A stretch of DNA of 64,000 nt from positions 21,195 to 85,194 of the forward strand of contig JANQLU010000021.1 in assembly GCA_028280445.1 (NCBI GenBank). Reading direction: 5' to 3'. Numbering within the stretch: position 1 is the stretch's first letter; the number at the start of each line of letters is the position of its first letter. Shown here piece after piece: positions 27,372-36,068 of this stretch. Source of the stretch: Pirellulaceae bacterium (GTDB lineage: Bacteria > Planctomycetota > Planctomycetia > Pirellulales > Pirellulaceae). Under the pieces are notes generated by a model. It was given only the letters and a program-made list of their open reading frames with translations, ran no database searches and was not told the DNA's origin. The translations under genes and the position numbers were made by a program.

Positions 27372-29312
27372 ATGGAACAGTCTGATAACAAATTTCTCAA
27401 CGACGCATTACGCTACAAACTGTTGACGAAAAACCAGGCCGAAGAGATTCGGGCACACTGCACGGATTCGACGCTGGCCAAGGATGTTGCAGTTTCGAAA
27501 GGTTATCTTAACGCTCGCAAATTGGACGTTCTGTCCGCGTTGCAGGCGCCAGAAGATGTGGTGCCTGGGTATCAAATTGACAGTGTCATTGGATACGGCG
27601 GGTTCGGTGTGGTCTACAAAGCGCGGCAGCAAAATCTCGATCGGACCGTGGCGCTCAAAATCATTCCACTGGCTCATCTGAACGACGATTCGGCTCAAAA
27701 ACGATTTGAGCGAGAAGCGAAAATTGTCGGCCAGTTGCGACATCCCAATATCATCACGGCGTTTGATTATGGGTTGCACAACGAGCGGTTGTTTCTGTCG
27801 ATGGAATATATCCTCGGTGTTGATGCGGAACGCTATCTGGAACGCAAGGGGCAGTTGAGCGAAGAAAACTGTTGGAACATCATCCGGCAGGTCGCGATGG
27901 CACTGACATTTGCTGCTGAACACGAAGTCATCCACCGCGACATCAAACCTGGTAACATCATGTTGACCGAACCACCAGTCGGTTATCAACTGCCGCCCGG
28001 CGTGCCGATGGTTAAAGTCGCTGATTTTGGCCTGGCTTGTTTCAACGAAAACCACAGTCGAGACGACCGGATCACCGTTGCCGACACGGCGGTTGGAACT
28101 CCTTATTACGTGTCTCCCGAACAATTGCTGGGAGACGACGTTGATCAACGGGCCGATATTTACTCGTTGGGTGCAACGGCTTGGCATTTTCTCGCCGGGC
28201 AGCCGCCAATGGCGGACGAACAGTCAATGAAAATCGTCGCCGCCAAAATGACCGGGGACTCCAGTTGGCTTTCGACAATGCCTGCCCATTGGACTGCGGC
28301 AACTCAGCAATTGCTGCGATCAATGTGTGATCACAACCCCAACGATCGAATATCAACGCACCTGGAATTGATCGCAACGATTGATCAGATGTTCGAACAT
28401 TCCAATGCATCCGGCGATCCAACAGTAAAACGTTTGAGTAGCGGCTCCATTTTGGGTCTCGATCGGCCTGACCAACCGGATGCGCCGTTTGAAGACACAC
28501 CGGCCGACATCAGTACTCGAGAATTTAAAACGGGACGTCAGTCCATCGACGCGCTTGCCCAAACCAGCGATGCGCTGTCAACTCAAGTTACGTCAAAAGA
28601 CACGCCATCATCGAATCGGATCGTCGCTTGGCTTTTATTCGCGGGACCGGTTGTCATTGGCATTGCCGCCATCGCACTTGGATTGAGCCTCGGGGGATTC
28701 AGATGGGGCAATAAAAATATCAACGCGACAAACAACTCAAAATCGCAAGATCAAAATATTGAAATTGAATTAACGAAATTCATGGGTCCACCGATTTTTC
28801 TATTCAATGGTCGATCCATCGATCCGACGCAACGCTCGACTGGCAACTGGGAAGTCGACAAAGATTTCGAGGAAGCTTCGGTATTGGCGGGAAACGGAAC
28901 TCGCAATTTCAAATGTGTTGCCCGCGACGGCCAGCCGTTTAAATATTTTCAATTCAGCCTCGGGTTCATGCACCACAAGGCAAAGACCATCGCATTTTTA
29001 ATCAAATCCAAAAATGGCAATATTGGCAAATTGTTGATCACGCGCGAAATGTCCAAACTGTTTGACGCCGAGGAACAACCGAAATTTGATCATACGGATC
29101 AGGTTTACAAATTCGACGACGAAACAACTGGCTATCACAATGTCAAAATTCAGCGGCACATTGGTTACTGGGTATTTCTGGTTGACGGAAATTTGATTGG
29201 GAAAATTCGCAGTGCCGACAATTCGATGTCAAACGTGGAACTCCAAGTCATGGGAGACGGCCCCGCCCATTTCGAGCAAATCGAAATTCAGGAATTTTCG
29301 CACAAGAAATAG
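27372..29312 (+). CDS. Membrane-anchored PknB-type Ser/Thr protein kinase
   Basis: The 646-residue product has a short N-terminal helical region and a kinase domain at about residues 70-340. The glycine-rich loop IGYGGFGVVYKA, VALK lysine, HRDIKPGNIM catalytic loop, VADFGLA (DFG) and GTPYYVSPEQ (activation segment end) are all intact. One membrane helix (WLLFAGPVVIGIAAIALGL, about 417-437) leads to an outer domain of about 200 residues, probably jelly-roll-like (concanavalin/LamG fold), which may sense a ligand. It phosphorylates cytoplasmic proteins in response to an outer signal. It follows the redoxin lipoprotein closely. Confidence 0.92.
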   Translation: MEQSDNKFLNDALRYKLLTKNQAEEIRAHCTDSTLAKDVAVSKGYLNARKLDVLSALQAPEDVVPGYQIDSVIGYGGFGVVYKARQQNLDRTVALKIIPLAHLNDDSAQKRFEREAKIVGQLRHPNIITAFDYGLHNERLFLSMEYILGVDAERYLERKGQLSEENCWNIIRQVAMALTFAAEHEVIHRDIKPGNIMLTEPPVGYQLPPGVPMVKVADFGLACFNENHSRDDRITVADTAVGTPYYVSPEQLLGDDVDQRADIYSLGATAWHFLAGQPPMADEQSMKIVAAKMTGDSSWLSTMPAHWTAATQQLLRSMCDHNPNDRISTHLELIATIDQMFEHSNASGDPTVKRLSSGSILGLDRPDQPDAPFEDTPADISTREFKTGRQSIDALAQTSDALSTQVTSKDTPSSNRIVAWLLFAGPVVIGIAAIALGLSLGGFRWGNKNINATNNSKSQDQNIEIELTKFMGPPIFLFNGRSIDPTQRSTGNWEVDKDFEEASVLAGNGTRNFKCVARDGQPFKYFQFSLGFMHHKAKTIAFLIKSKNGNIGKLLITREMSKLFDAEEQPKFDHTDQVYKFDDETTGYHNVKIQRHIGYWVFLVDGNLIGKIRSADNSMSNVELQVMGDGPAHFEQIEIQEFSHKK

Positions 29313-29333
29313 CGAGACCGGTCAGTCCAACCA

Positions 29334-29443
29334 AGCGGCCGGTAGGAACTGGCCCTACTTTCATCTGAAGCATTGTGAGCGGCAAGGGGCTAGCCGCCGG
29401 TTCGAAATACAAACCAACCGGCGGCTAGCGCCTTGCCGCTCAC
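29334..29443. repeat. Family B half and family A palindrome
   Basis: 29334-29358 is one arm of family B with small changes. 29375-29443 is a full family A inverted repeat. They lie between the convergent kinase gene and the secreted modular protein gene. Confidence 0.85.
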
Positions 29444-29520
29444 AGGATCAGGCTCGGTGGGAGCCTAGAGTTGCCAAACAACGCCACAATCAGGATTTTT
29501 TTCAATCCCAACCAGCAATC

Positions 29521-30942
29521 TCATCGATTGAGTTTAGAACTTGCGTGGAGCTTGACCGCATAGTCTATTTGCTGCAAAAACGTTGTCAGATCAGGAAAGG
29601 GTTCTTGTTTTGGTTTGCTGCCCAGTAATTTTTTCAAACTAACTTGTCTTTCCTTCCCCAGGCACTTGTAAATCGATTCCAAGTATTCGCTTTGGATTGC
29701 ATCTCGTTTTGCAATGATTTTTTTGGCGACGGCGACTTGCGTGTCTCGGATTCCCTGTTTTTCTTCGTCCGAAATTTTAATTCTTGCGGGAAAATCATTG
29801 CCGTTTGACGGATCGAGCAACAGCCGAACAAAGCCGTTTTTGCGAAGCTGATTGGTGTAATACACATTCTCAAATTGACTGAGTTGATGCGGCAAGAACA
29901 GGCGTTCGTTAACGAGTTTGTTGTATTTCTCAGTAAGTGCTTTTGAGTCCCGATAAAATTTCTTTTCAAACGGCTTCCTTTCGCCACGAGCAATTGAATA
30001 AAACGAGCGATGCAATTCTTCTCGTTCCTCATTGTGTCTTTTTTGAAGTTCGGCAAGCTTCGCTTTTTGTTCTTTAGTAAATTCCAACTGCTCTCGAAAA
30101 CCAGGTTCCAGCATGACATCCAAGAGATTGTCTTTCTGAATCACCGAGATCTCAAGTGTCGGCGAAAATTGTGTTCTGATTGTGCATTTTGTCGGCGCCA
30201 AACCGGCTCGCTTTAAATCTTTAGCACTTAATCGCCACGCATTACGGTGAGCCAAAATTTCAGCACTCTCGACACCCCATCCTTTTTTAAAGGAATTTTC
30301 ACCAAGGATCTTGTGAATACGTTTCTTAGTACCAGTACTCAATTCTTTTTCAAACTCATTCCTGATCAAGACATGGAGATCACGGAGTTGCCTGAGTGTC
30401 GATTGTTTGAATTTCTTTCCTAGATCCAAAATCTCCGCACGTTGCGCCGGGTCCAGCCGCAACCACTTGGCCATATGCTCATCCAACACGATCGCCGTGA
30501 TTCCATAACGCCAGATCAACTCCCAAAAGAACAACTGTTTTAGTCTCTCAGTTTGCTGCGCACTGAGTTCCTTGAGCGCCTTCGTGTCAAACTCTAGGTT
30601 GAGCTTCGAGAGAAACTCGCCGGCTGCTTGGAGTTGACGCTTAGGTGTTTTGCGCAAATGCCATTCAAATTTTGAAAGATACGCCGACCTGCGCTTTTTC
30701 TTGTCGACCAAGTACCCATCAAACAGCCGACATTTGTCTTTGGGCAGCGACAGCTCTGTTTGAATTCGCGGTGATTGAAGCATCTCCAACAGTCCACCAC
30801 GATACGTAATATAGTCGTAGGATATGTGGCGCAGTTGTTGAGCCCGACTGTTGACAGAGGAAAGCTGGTGACGATTAGCAAAAGTTTCGGCGTCAACTCG
30901 TTCTTGAGCAACAATCAACAATGACAACAACAAAACGATCAT
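29521..30942 (-). CDS. Secreted protein with four helical 'LxLTxEQK' modules
   Basis: The 473-residue product begins with a short signal peptide (IVLLLSLLIVAQERVDA) and is otherwise highly charged and helical. I see four related modules, each with a short hydrophobic lead and a 'L.LT.EQ...I..L' helix: around LLEMLQSPRIQTELSLPKD, WLRLDPAQRAEILDLGKK, LEPGFREQLEFTKEQKAKL and DFPARIKISDEEKQGIRD. The gene at 32106-32939 carries one pair of the same module, so the two are paralogues and this one is internally duplicated. AGAGAAAG precedes the ATG. The function is unknown; the helices recall periplasmic Spy/CpxP-type proteins only in general character. Confidence 0.7.
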   Translation of the reverse strand: MIVLLLSLLIVAQERVDAETFANRHQLSSVNSRAQQLRHISYDYITYRGGLLEMLQSPRIQTELSLPKDKCRLFDGYLVDKKKRRSAYLSKFEWHLRKTPKRQLQAAGEFLSKLNLEFDTKALKELSAQQTERLKQLFFWELIWRYGITAIVLDEHMAKWLRLDPAQRAEILDLGKKFKQSTLRQLRDLHVLIRNEFEKELSTGTKKRIHKILGENSFKKGWGVESAEILAHRNAWRLSAKDLKRAGLAPTKCTIRTQFSPTLEISVIQKDNLLDVMLEPGFREQLEFTKEQKAKLAELQKRHNEEREELHRSFYSIARGERKPFEKKFYRDSKALTEKYNKLVNERLFLPHQLSQFENVYYTNQLRKNGFVRLLLDPSNGNDFPARIKISDEEKQGIRDTQVAVAKKIIAKRDAIQSEYLESIYKCLGKERQVSLKKLLGSKPKQEPFPDLTTFLQQIDYAVKLHASSKLNR

Positions 30943-31003
30943 CAGCTTTCTCTATCTTTTCTTAGCGATCTACGAATCAACGTTCAGACACAATCGGTAA
31001 GTG

Positions 31004-31732
31004 TTATTCCAACACGCCAACCAACTCCAGGTTGCCTGGCCAAACAGTAGTGTTCTTGACGTGAAAATAGCTGGTCTCTTGGGCGTTAGCCCCGGTGTCA
31101 AATGCGGTCTTACTTGTGAACGTGTAAACGTCATACTTTCCAGCACTCCAGAAAGTACCAGACTTCAACCATCGGACGCGCCAGTGTTTAAGACCTTTTG
31201 GATATGATTTAACGATTGGAACAGTTCCTTTAAACAGGTCGCCGTTGGGCTTTTTGACCACGTAGTATCCAGATGAAGCATCAGTTGTTCCACCAAACGC
31301 AATAATAGGTATATGCTTTGGAAACTTTTGGCCAGCTTCTGGATACTCAATTGTGGGAAAAGCGAATCTGGCAGTTCCAGTTTTGACTTTAAAGTTCCGG
31401 GGGCTGCCTTTCTTAGTTCCGCTCTCTTTGAACTCAATCTTGTAATCACCCGACGGAAGACTTTTACCGTTCTTTGTGATCGAAGCTACGTAATAGGTGC
31501 CAGCTGGGCCGGAGAGTGACACCGAAAGTGGAGTGGAAGAACTAGGCGTAGTAATTTTAATCGTGGCATTGATTGATGATGGCTTGGTGATGTAAATCGC
31601 AATCTGTTTGACGCCATATTCAAACGCATGGCCTTCCCAAGGATATACGACCTCCCAATCGTCTTCTGCAAATAATGGGCTGCTAATCGCAGATACAAGT
31701 AGAAAGAACGACACCGATTTAAAGAGTCTCAT
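31004..31732 (-). CDS. Secreted protein with beta-sandwich-like domains, unknown function
   Basis: The product is about 242 residues with a clear signal peptide (VSFFLLVSAISSPLFA). The mature part is rich in beta-forming, Ser/Thr/Lys stretches such as LSVSLSGPAGTYYVASI and GDYKIEFKES, like immunoglobulin-type extracellular domains. A second half (YPEAGQKFPKHIPIIAFGG) looks like a diverged repeat of the first (YPWEGHAFEYGVKQIAIYI). I do not recognise the family. AGGA lies about nine bases before the ATG at 31732; the frame is open for 26 more codons without a site. It lies 61 bases past the start of the modular gene, on the same strand. Confidence 0.65.
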   Translation of the reverse strand: MRLFKSVSFFLLVSAISSPLFAEDDWEVVYPWEGHAFEYGVKQIAIYITKPSSINATIKITTPSSSTPLSVSLSGPAGTYYVASITKNGKSLPSGDYKIEFKESGTKKGSPRNFKVKTGTARFAFPTIEYPEAGQKFPKHIPIIAFGGTTDASSGYYVVKKPNGDLFKGTVPIVKSYPKGLKHWRVRWLKSGTFWSAGKYDVYTFTSKTAFDTGANAQETSYFHVKNTTVWPGNLELVGVLE

Positions 31733-32105
31733 GACGGTTTCCTGTTGGCAGAAAAGTATAGCGAAAAGATTGTTGATGTGAGACGTGTGAGCCCGATTGT
31801 TACTGCCCATCTATTGCTTGTCAATGAATTCTACATTTCTATCCGCAATCTTTTCAAGCCAAAGTAAATTGCGCTTTTGTCCACATATTGAAATTTTGAT
31901 TGGCGCTTCGAAATGATCTGTTTTACTCAGAAACATGTCTTTAAGAAATTTCTCTTTTAGAAATTCTCTCATACGCGTTCCAATTTCTTGGGCAAAAACC
32001 AATCGTGGACAACGGTATGGTATTGAAGTCCGGACTGGTGTTCCTGGTCAAATGTAATCGCCATGTTTTTAAGGTTTTGTAATACACGAGTGAGGTAACA
32101 TCGCA
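31733..32105. other. Divergent intergenic region
   Basis: About 370 bases separate the minus-strand secreted protein from the plus-strand modular protein. Apart from the possible remnant at 31811-32047, nothing convincing is seen. Confidence 0.45.
31811..32047 (-). pseudogene. Possible gene remnant
   Basis: A minus-strand frame is open from a stop near 32048 to a TAG at 31811-31813. It has coding-like composition (FLKEKFLKDMFLSKTD, APIKISICGQ) but no good start codon or ribosome site. A 27-base core near 31878-31904 is repeated with few changes near 35012-35038, also on the minus strand, where it reads LSIKNSTCGQ. I treat it as a likely degraded fragment of an unidentified gene. Confidence 0.3.
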
Positions 32106-32939
32106 ATGCGATTTTGTCGTTTTAACTTTTTGCTTGTTTTGGTTTGCGGATTGATCTTGTCGACTTCGACTGTCTTTGGGCAAAACGAAGAGGTACCGGC
32201 ATTGCTTCCAGCGACTTCGACTTTTTCTTTTCGAATGGTTGGCAACCAGTTGCAAGCGGTGCAAGCTGTTGGGAAAGATGAATCGATATTCTGGCATGAC
32301 CCGCTTTGCATTTATTTCTTGAACAAAAGTCATCGAAAAAATGTTGAATTGACAGATGAACAGCTAAAAGTCATCAAAAATATTGAGCAAGACTACTCAA
32401 AATTTCAGCAGCACTTGGGAAGACAGTCTCACAAGTTTCTTGAAATGTCAAAGGATGAAACAGGAAGGCCAAATATCAAAAAGTACAAGGAGTTGCTTAA
32501 ACAGAATTTTATGGCCAAACAAGAATACAACGTCGGCCTGGAGAAACGACTCCGAGATACGGTGCTGCCACATCAGTGGAAACAGATGGCTGAGGCAATT
32601 ACACGGAAGACACTGCAATCGCAAGGCGTCGCCAATCACATTACCAATGCCCAATTCGCATCGTATCTCAAGCTGTCCGACAAACAAAAGGGTGAATTGT
32701 TGTTGGTTGCTGAAAAGCTCGTCAAGGAAAATGATACAAAGCTCAAGAAAATGGCGGAAGACAATATGCAGGAATTACTTGACGTACTATCTGAAGAACA
32801 GAAGAAAAAACTTTTAAAGGCGGTTGATTTGGACAGCATCGAACAATTTGGTGACATTCACATCGTCGTACTCAACGAACAGTTGCGACGGTTTGTGAAA
32901 AAATCATCGCAAGTGAAGCCAACCAACAGGCAAAAATAG
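32106..32939 (+). CDS. Secreted protein with paired 'LxLTxEQK' helical modules
   Basis: The 277-residue product has a signal peptide (FLLVLVCGLILSTSTVFG) and a charged, mainly helical mature part. Two modules, KNVELTDEQLKVIKNIE and YLKLSDKQKGELLLVAEKL, match those in the product of 29521-30942, with a similar interval between them. The second is followed by a long amphipathic helix (LKKMAEDNMQELLDVLSEE) that aligns with the other protein's RQLRDLHVLIRNEFEKELS. The family and function are unknown. GAGG lies about 11 bases before the ATG. Confidence 0.7.
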   Translation: MRFCRFNFLLVLVCGLILSTSTVFGQNEEVPALLPATSTFSFRMVGNQLQAVQAVGKDESIFWHDPLCIYFLNKSHRKNVELTDEQLKVIKNIEQDYSKFQQHLGRQSHKFLEMSKDETGRPNIKKYKELLKQNFMAKQEYNVGLEKRLRDTVLPHQWKQMAEAITRKTLQSQGVANHITNAQFASYLKLSDKQKGELLLVAEKLVKENDTKLKKMAEDNMQELLDVLSEEQKKKLLKAVDLDSIEQFGDIHIVVLNEQLRRFVKKSSQVKPTNRQK

Positions 32940-32995
32940 GGTTTTACATAGCAGAAAAATTTGCCAGATAAGCAAAACTCAGGGCCGTCCTTTTC

Positions 32996-34804
32996 TCAGT
33001 TTTTCACAAGAGTTTCGTCAAACCAGTACAACGCTTGCTTGCCAGATTTCTTGGCTTTGTACATCGCCATGTCGGCTTTTTTTACCAACGAAATAGAATC
33101 GTCAGAGTCTTTGGGGAAGGTTGCAATGCCAAGACTTAACGAAACCTGGAAGGACTCATTGAGAGTGGAAAAATCCTTCTTGATCGTTTTCAGTAATTTT
33201 CTCGCAACGTTTTCGATTGATTGAATGGTATTGCATTCCGACAAGATAATCAGAAATTCGTCGCCACCGATCCTCGCGGCGATACCCATCTGTTTGATTG
33301 TTTTCTCAATTCCGCGTGCGATGTCTTTTAACAATTCATCGCCTACATGGTGCCCCAAGCTGTCGTTGACTCGTTTGAAATTATCCAAATCAGCAAACAT
33401 TACAGCCAGGAGTTCGTCTTCTGGTTTGTCTTGTTTCTCAAAATTTTCAATTAATTTATCGAGTTGCTCCATGGCGTAATTTCTTGTCGCTAATCCAGTA
33501 AGCGTGTCGTGTCGAGCGACATGGATCAGTTTTTGTTGCAGTTTCTCCCGTTCGATTGCATTTTGTTTAAACACGATCATAGCTTTGGCCATGTTCCCAA
33601 CTTCATCTTGTCTTTCTGAAACCTCAATTTCGACATTCAATTTATTGTTTGCCAAACGATTCATGATTTTCGTCATGGAAACAATCGGGTTTGCGATATC
33701 CCGAGAGATCGTATAGCCAACGACAAAGATAGATATGACGATGACCAATCCACTGGCTGTTAAAAAACGGGTCATGGCATAAACCGGTTGTTGGATCTCG
33801 GCTTTATCCACTTCGGCCAGGACCGCCCAACGAACACCTTGGAAATCTAAATTGCAATAGGCGGAATAAACATCGATCCCCCGATAGTCTTTGATCACCT
33901 GGCAGCCTGTATAACCATCCAAAGCTTGATGCACTGACGATGTGTCGACGCGTGTTTTTAGGATGCTTCCATCTGCTAAAAACCTGGAATCGCTTCTCAT
34001 CAACAAATCGTCTCCCACGACATACGTTTCGCCCGACTCACCCATGCCTGCCGTTACTTGCATCACTTTGTTCATCGGAGAAATCGGCATTTGTAATGCG
34101 AAGACACCCAAATAGTTTTTCTGCTTGTCAAATACAGCAGTTGCTATAAAGCTCGCCGGTTCATCGCTGGGAGCATAGTAAGCAAAATCTGCGTAACAAT
34201 GCCTGCCTAGTTGCGGGTTAGCATTAACTTGATTGAAAACGTCTGCCAGATGAGACTGCTTCCACTGACCGGTCAATAAATTACTGGCGAAGTCATTTTC
34301 CTTGGCTACTGAATAGATCAGATTACCTTGAGGATCAATCAGAAATAAATCATAAAAAGAACGTGTTGATATTAGACTTCGAAGTACCGGATGATATTCT
34401 TGATGAGTCAGGCTATACGGAGAATTGTCATCGGCCGACAGCATCGCACTCCTTTGTGATTTGGCAAAAGGATTATTCTTGATGTAAATCTGTTTTAAGT
34501 ATGCCTCTTTTTTCTCTGGCAGTTGTTGCCAGGCGTCGATGAATTTTTCGATCGCAGAAACAACCAATGGGCTTTGAGAATGAAACTCCAGGTCTTTTTC
34601 AATCACGTTGAAATAATTTTCTAGTGCCGCTTTCCTGGATTCTAACAACGCAGAAAGTTTCGCTTGAGATGCCTTTTTCAGCTCGTTCGAGGCACTTCGA
34701 AAAGCGATGATCCCTGTTATCGCAACAGAGGCTAACGTAAAAGAAATCATCACCGCGGGAAATTTCTTTGTTATGCGCAAATCTTTTAACATCTTTACAC
34801 TCAT
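32996..34804 (-). CDS. Diguanylate cyclase with dCache-type sensor and HAMP domain
   Basis: The 602-residue product has a membrane helix at about 14-36 and a large periplasmic dCache-like sensor to about 310. A second membrane helix (LVIVISIFVVGYTI), a HAMP linker (NPIVSMTKIMNRLANNKL) and a GGDEF domain from about residue 428 follow. The active site GGDEF (about 512) and metal-binding FADLDNFKRVND are intact, so it should make cyclic di-GMP. The RxxD inhibitory site, five residues before GGDEF, is replaced by KQMG, so product feedback is probably lost. Cyclic di-GMP controls attachment and motility. It converges with the modular gene. Confidence 0.9.
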   Translation of the reverse strand: MSVKMLKDLRITKKFPAVMISFTLASVAITGIIAFRSASNELKKASQAKLSALLESRKAALENYFNVIEKDLEFHSQSPLVVSAIEKFIDAWQQLPEKKEAYLKQIYIKNNPFAKSQRSAMLSADDNSPYSLTHQEYHPVLRSLISTRSFYDLFLIDPQGNLIYSVAKENDFASNLLTGQWKQSHLADVFNQVNANPQLGRHCYADFAYYAPSDEPASFIATAVFDKQKNYLGVFALQMPISPMNKVMQVTAGMGESGETYVVGDDLLMRSDSRFLADGSILKTRVDTSSVHQALDGYTGCQVIKDYRGIDVYSAYCNLDFQGVRWAVLAEVDKAEIQQPVYAMTRFLTASGLVIVISIFVVGYTISRDIANPIVSMTKIMNRLANNKLNVEIEVSERQDEVGNMAKAMIVFKQNAIEREKLQQKLIHVARHDTLTGLATRNYAMEQLDKLIENFEKQDKPEDELLAVMFADLDNFKRVNDSLGHHVGDELLKDIARGIEKTIKQMGIAARIGGDEFLIILSECNTIQSIENVARKLLKTIKKDFSTLNESFQVSLSLGIATFPKDSDDSISLVKKADMAMYKAKKSGKQALYWFDETLVKN

Positions 34805-35313
34805 GTTCGAGATGCCCGGTCATATAAACCATATAGCTTTCTCTGCACAAGCTGTCAGCAAATAGAACTAATAAAAAGATGCGCGCGATAGAAAATGTAT
34901 CTGTGAATTGATAGACGACTGTTTTTCTGCAAAATCGTCGTTTTTACTATGTCCTGTCTCAGTCGGAACAGGAGCGGTCAAATTAAATTTGACGAATCAA
35001 ATCGTGATCACTTGCCCACATGTTGAATTTTTGATTGAAAGTTTGGAAAGGTCGACATCGATCAAATGCAACGACCGGAGCGCATCCTGTGAGCGGCGAG
35101 GCGCTAGCCGGTATTTTTGTTTTTCGTACCGGCGGCTAGCGCCTTGCCGCTCACGATGGATTTGCCAATGGCTGGGAGATCGTCCCAAACAGCTTGATGT
35201 CAGTTCCCACCGGCCAATTCAACCAAACGGTCGGTGGGAACCGGCCCTACGCGCATAAAAAAAGGAGGCTTTTTAAAAAGCCTCCTGACGAATTCAGTAA
35301 TGGTCGCGTTGGT
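34805..35313. repeat. Intergenic region with family A and B palindromes
   Basis: 35089-35154 is a family A inverted repeat with a shortened left arm. 35202-35250 is a family B inverted repeat. The terminator of the following lipoprotein gene lies at 35255-35286. The first 280 bases hold the fragment near 35012-35038 that matches 31878-31904, and otherwise no evident gene. Confidence 0.75.
35255..35286 (-). terminator. Strong Rho-independent terminator
   Basis: On the minus strand, AGGAGGCTTTTT and AAAAAGCCTCCT form a perfect 12-bp stem followed by TTTTTTT. It lies about 28 bases past the stop codon of the lipoprotein gene. Confidence 0.9.
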
Positions 35314-35886
35314 TTAATAGTGAGTGCTGTGACGCAGATCAACATTACCGACCATGTGGAAGTGGTTGTGGTCAATGTAGATGACTTCAACAGCGTCTTC
35401 GTCGATCAATGTGTGAGGGATCGGCCAGCCTACGATCTTTCGCTCGGTGAAATAGATCGTGCATTTGTAATGAGCGTGGTGCAATTGAACTGGACCAATC
35501 AGTGGAACAACGCGTGGAGGATCGATGTAATCGCAAATGCGTTTTTTGACGATCGTCACATTGTTGCGTTGAACTTCGTGCAGAAAAGGAACTCCGCCGC
35601 CGACTGGACGTGCTCGTTCCAAAGCTGCCATGACTTCGTGATCCGATGGCTCATCCAGAGCTTGTGTCGGACCGCCAGCGGTCAATGGTCCAAGAATCGG
35701 AACGCGTGAATAGCGTTCTTCGATCTCGAATTTGTCTTCTTGCATTTTTTGATAATACGGCGACACCGGAATTGGAATACTCAAAATTCCGAGTGTTGGA
35801 CCTGACGAAGCAAAGCAGCCACTCAACACGACAACGCATACACTTGCCAGAAGGCCCAGACTTAATTTCATGTTTTTGTAGACCAT
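35314..35886 (-). CDS. Putative lipoprotein of unknown function
   Basis: The product of about 190 residues has a lipoprotein signal with lipobox LSGC (lipidated Cys about 24). The mature part is rich in His and Tyr near the C-terminus (LHHAHYKCTIYF, YIDHNHFHMVG), which could bind metal; this is inference. I do not recognise the family. The ATG at 35886 is chosen because AAAGG lies about seven bases upstream; an ATG five codons later would also keep the signal. It stands alone with its own terminator. Confidence 0.7.
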   Translation of the reverse strand: MVYKNMKLSLGLLASVCVVVLSGCFASSGPTLGILSIPIPVSPYYQKMQEDKFEIEERYSRVPILGPLTAGGPTQALDEPSDHEVMAALERARPVGGGVPFLHEVQRNNVTIVKKRICDYIDPPRVVPLIGPVQLHHAHYKCTIYFTERKIVGWPIPHTLIDEDAVEVIYIDHNHFHMVGNVDLRHSTHY

Positions 35887-36068
35887 TACTGTACCTTTCT
35901 CGGTCACATTTCCTAAGCTTAGTTATCGAGATAAGCTGTGCGGAACTTTCAGATTTTTCCGTTAAAATCGATAATATCTGCCCCAAGTCACAATGCATGC
36001 ACGGATTTGCATTCGGAATTGACTGTTTGTGAAGGGCAATTCATCAATCTTTGGACTGCAACGGGTCG

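Noticed and set aside
27408..28187. Minus-strand open frame of 259 codons
   Set aside because: It lies antisense to the kinase domain and has no recognisable motif.
31941..32333. Minus-strand frame of 130 codons
   Set aside because: It overlaps the signal peptide region of the plus-strand modular protein and has no ribosome site or family motif.
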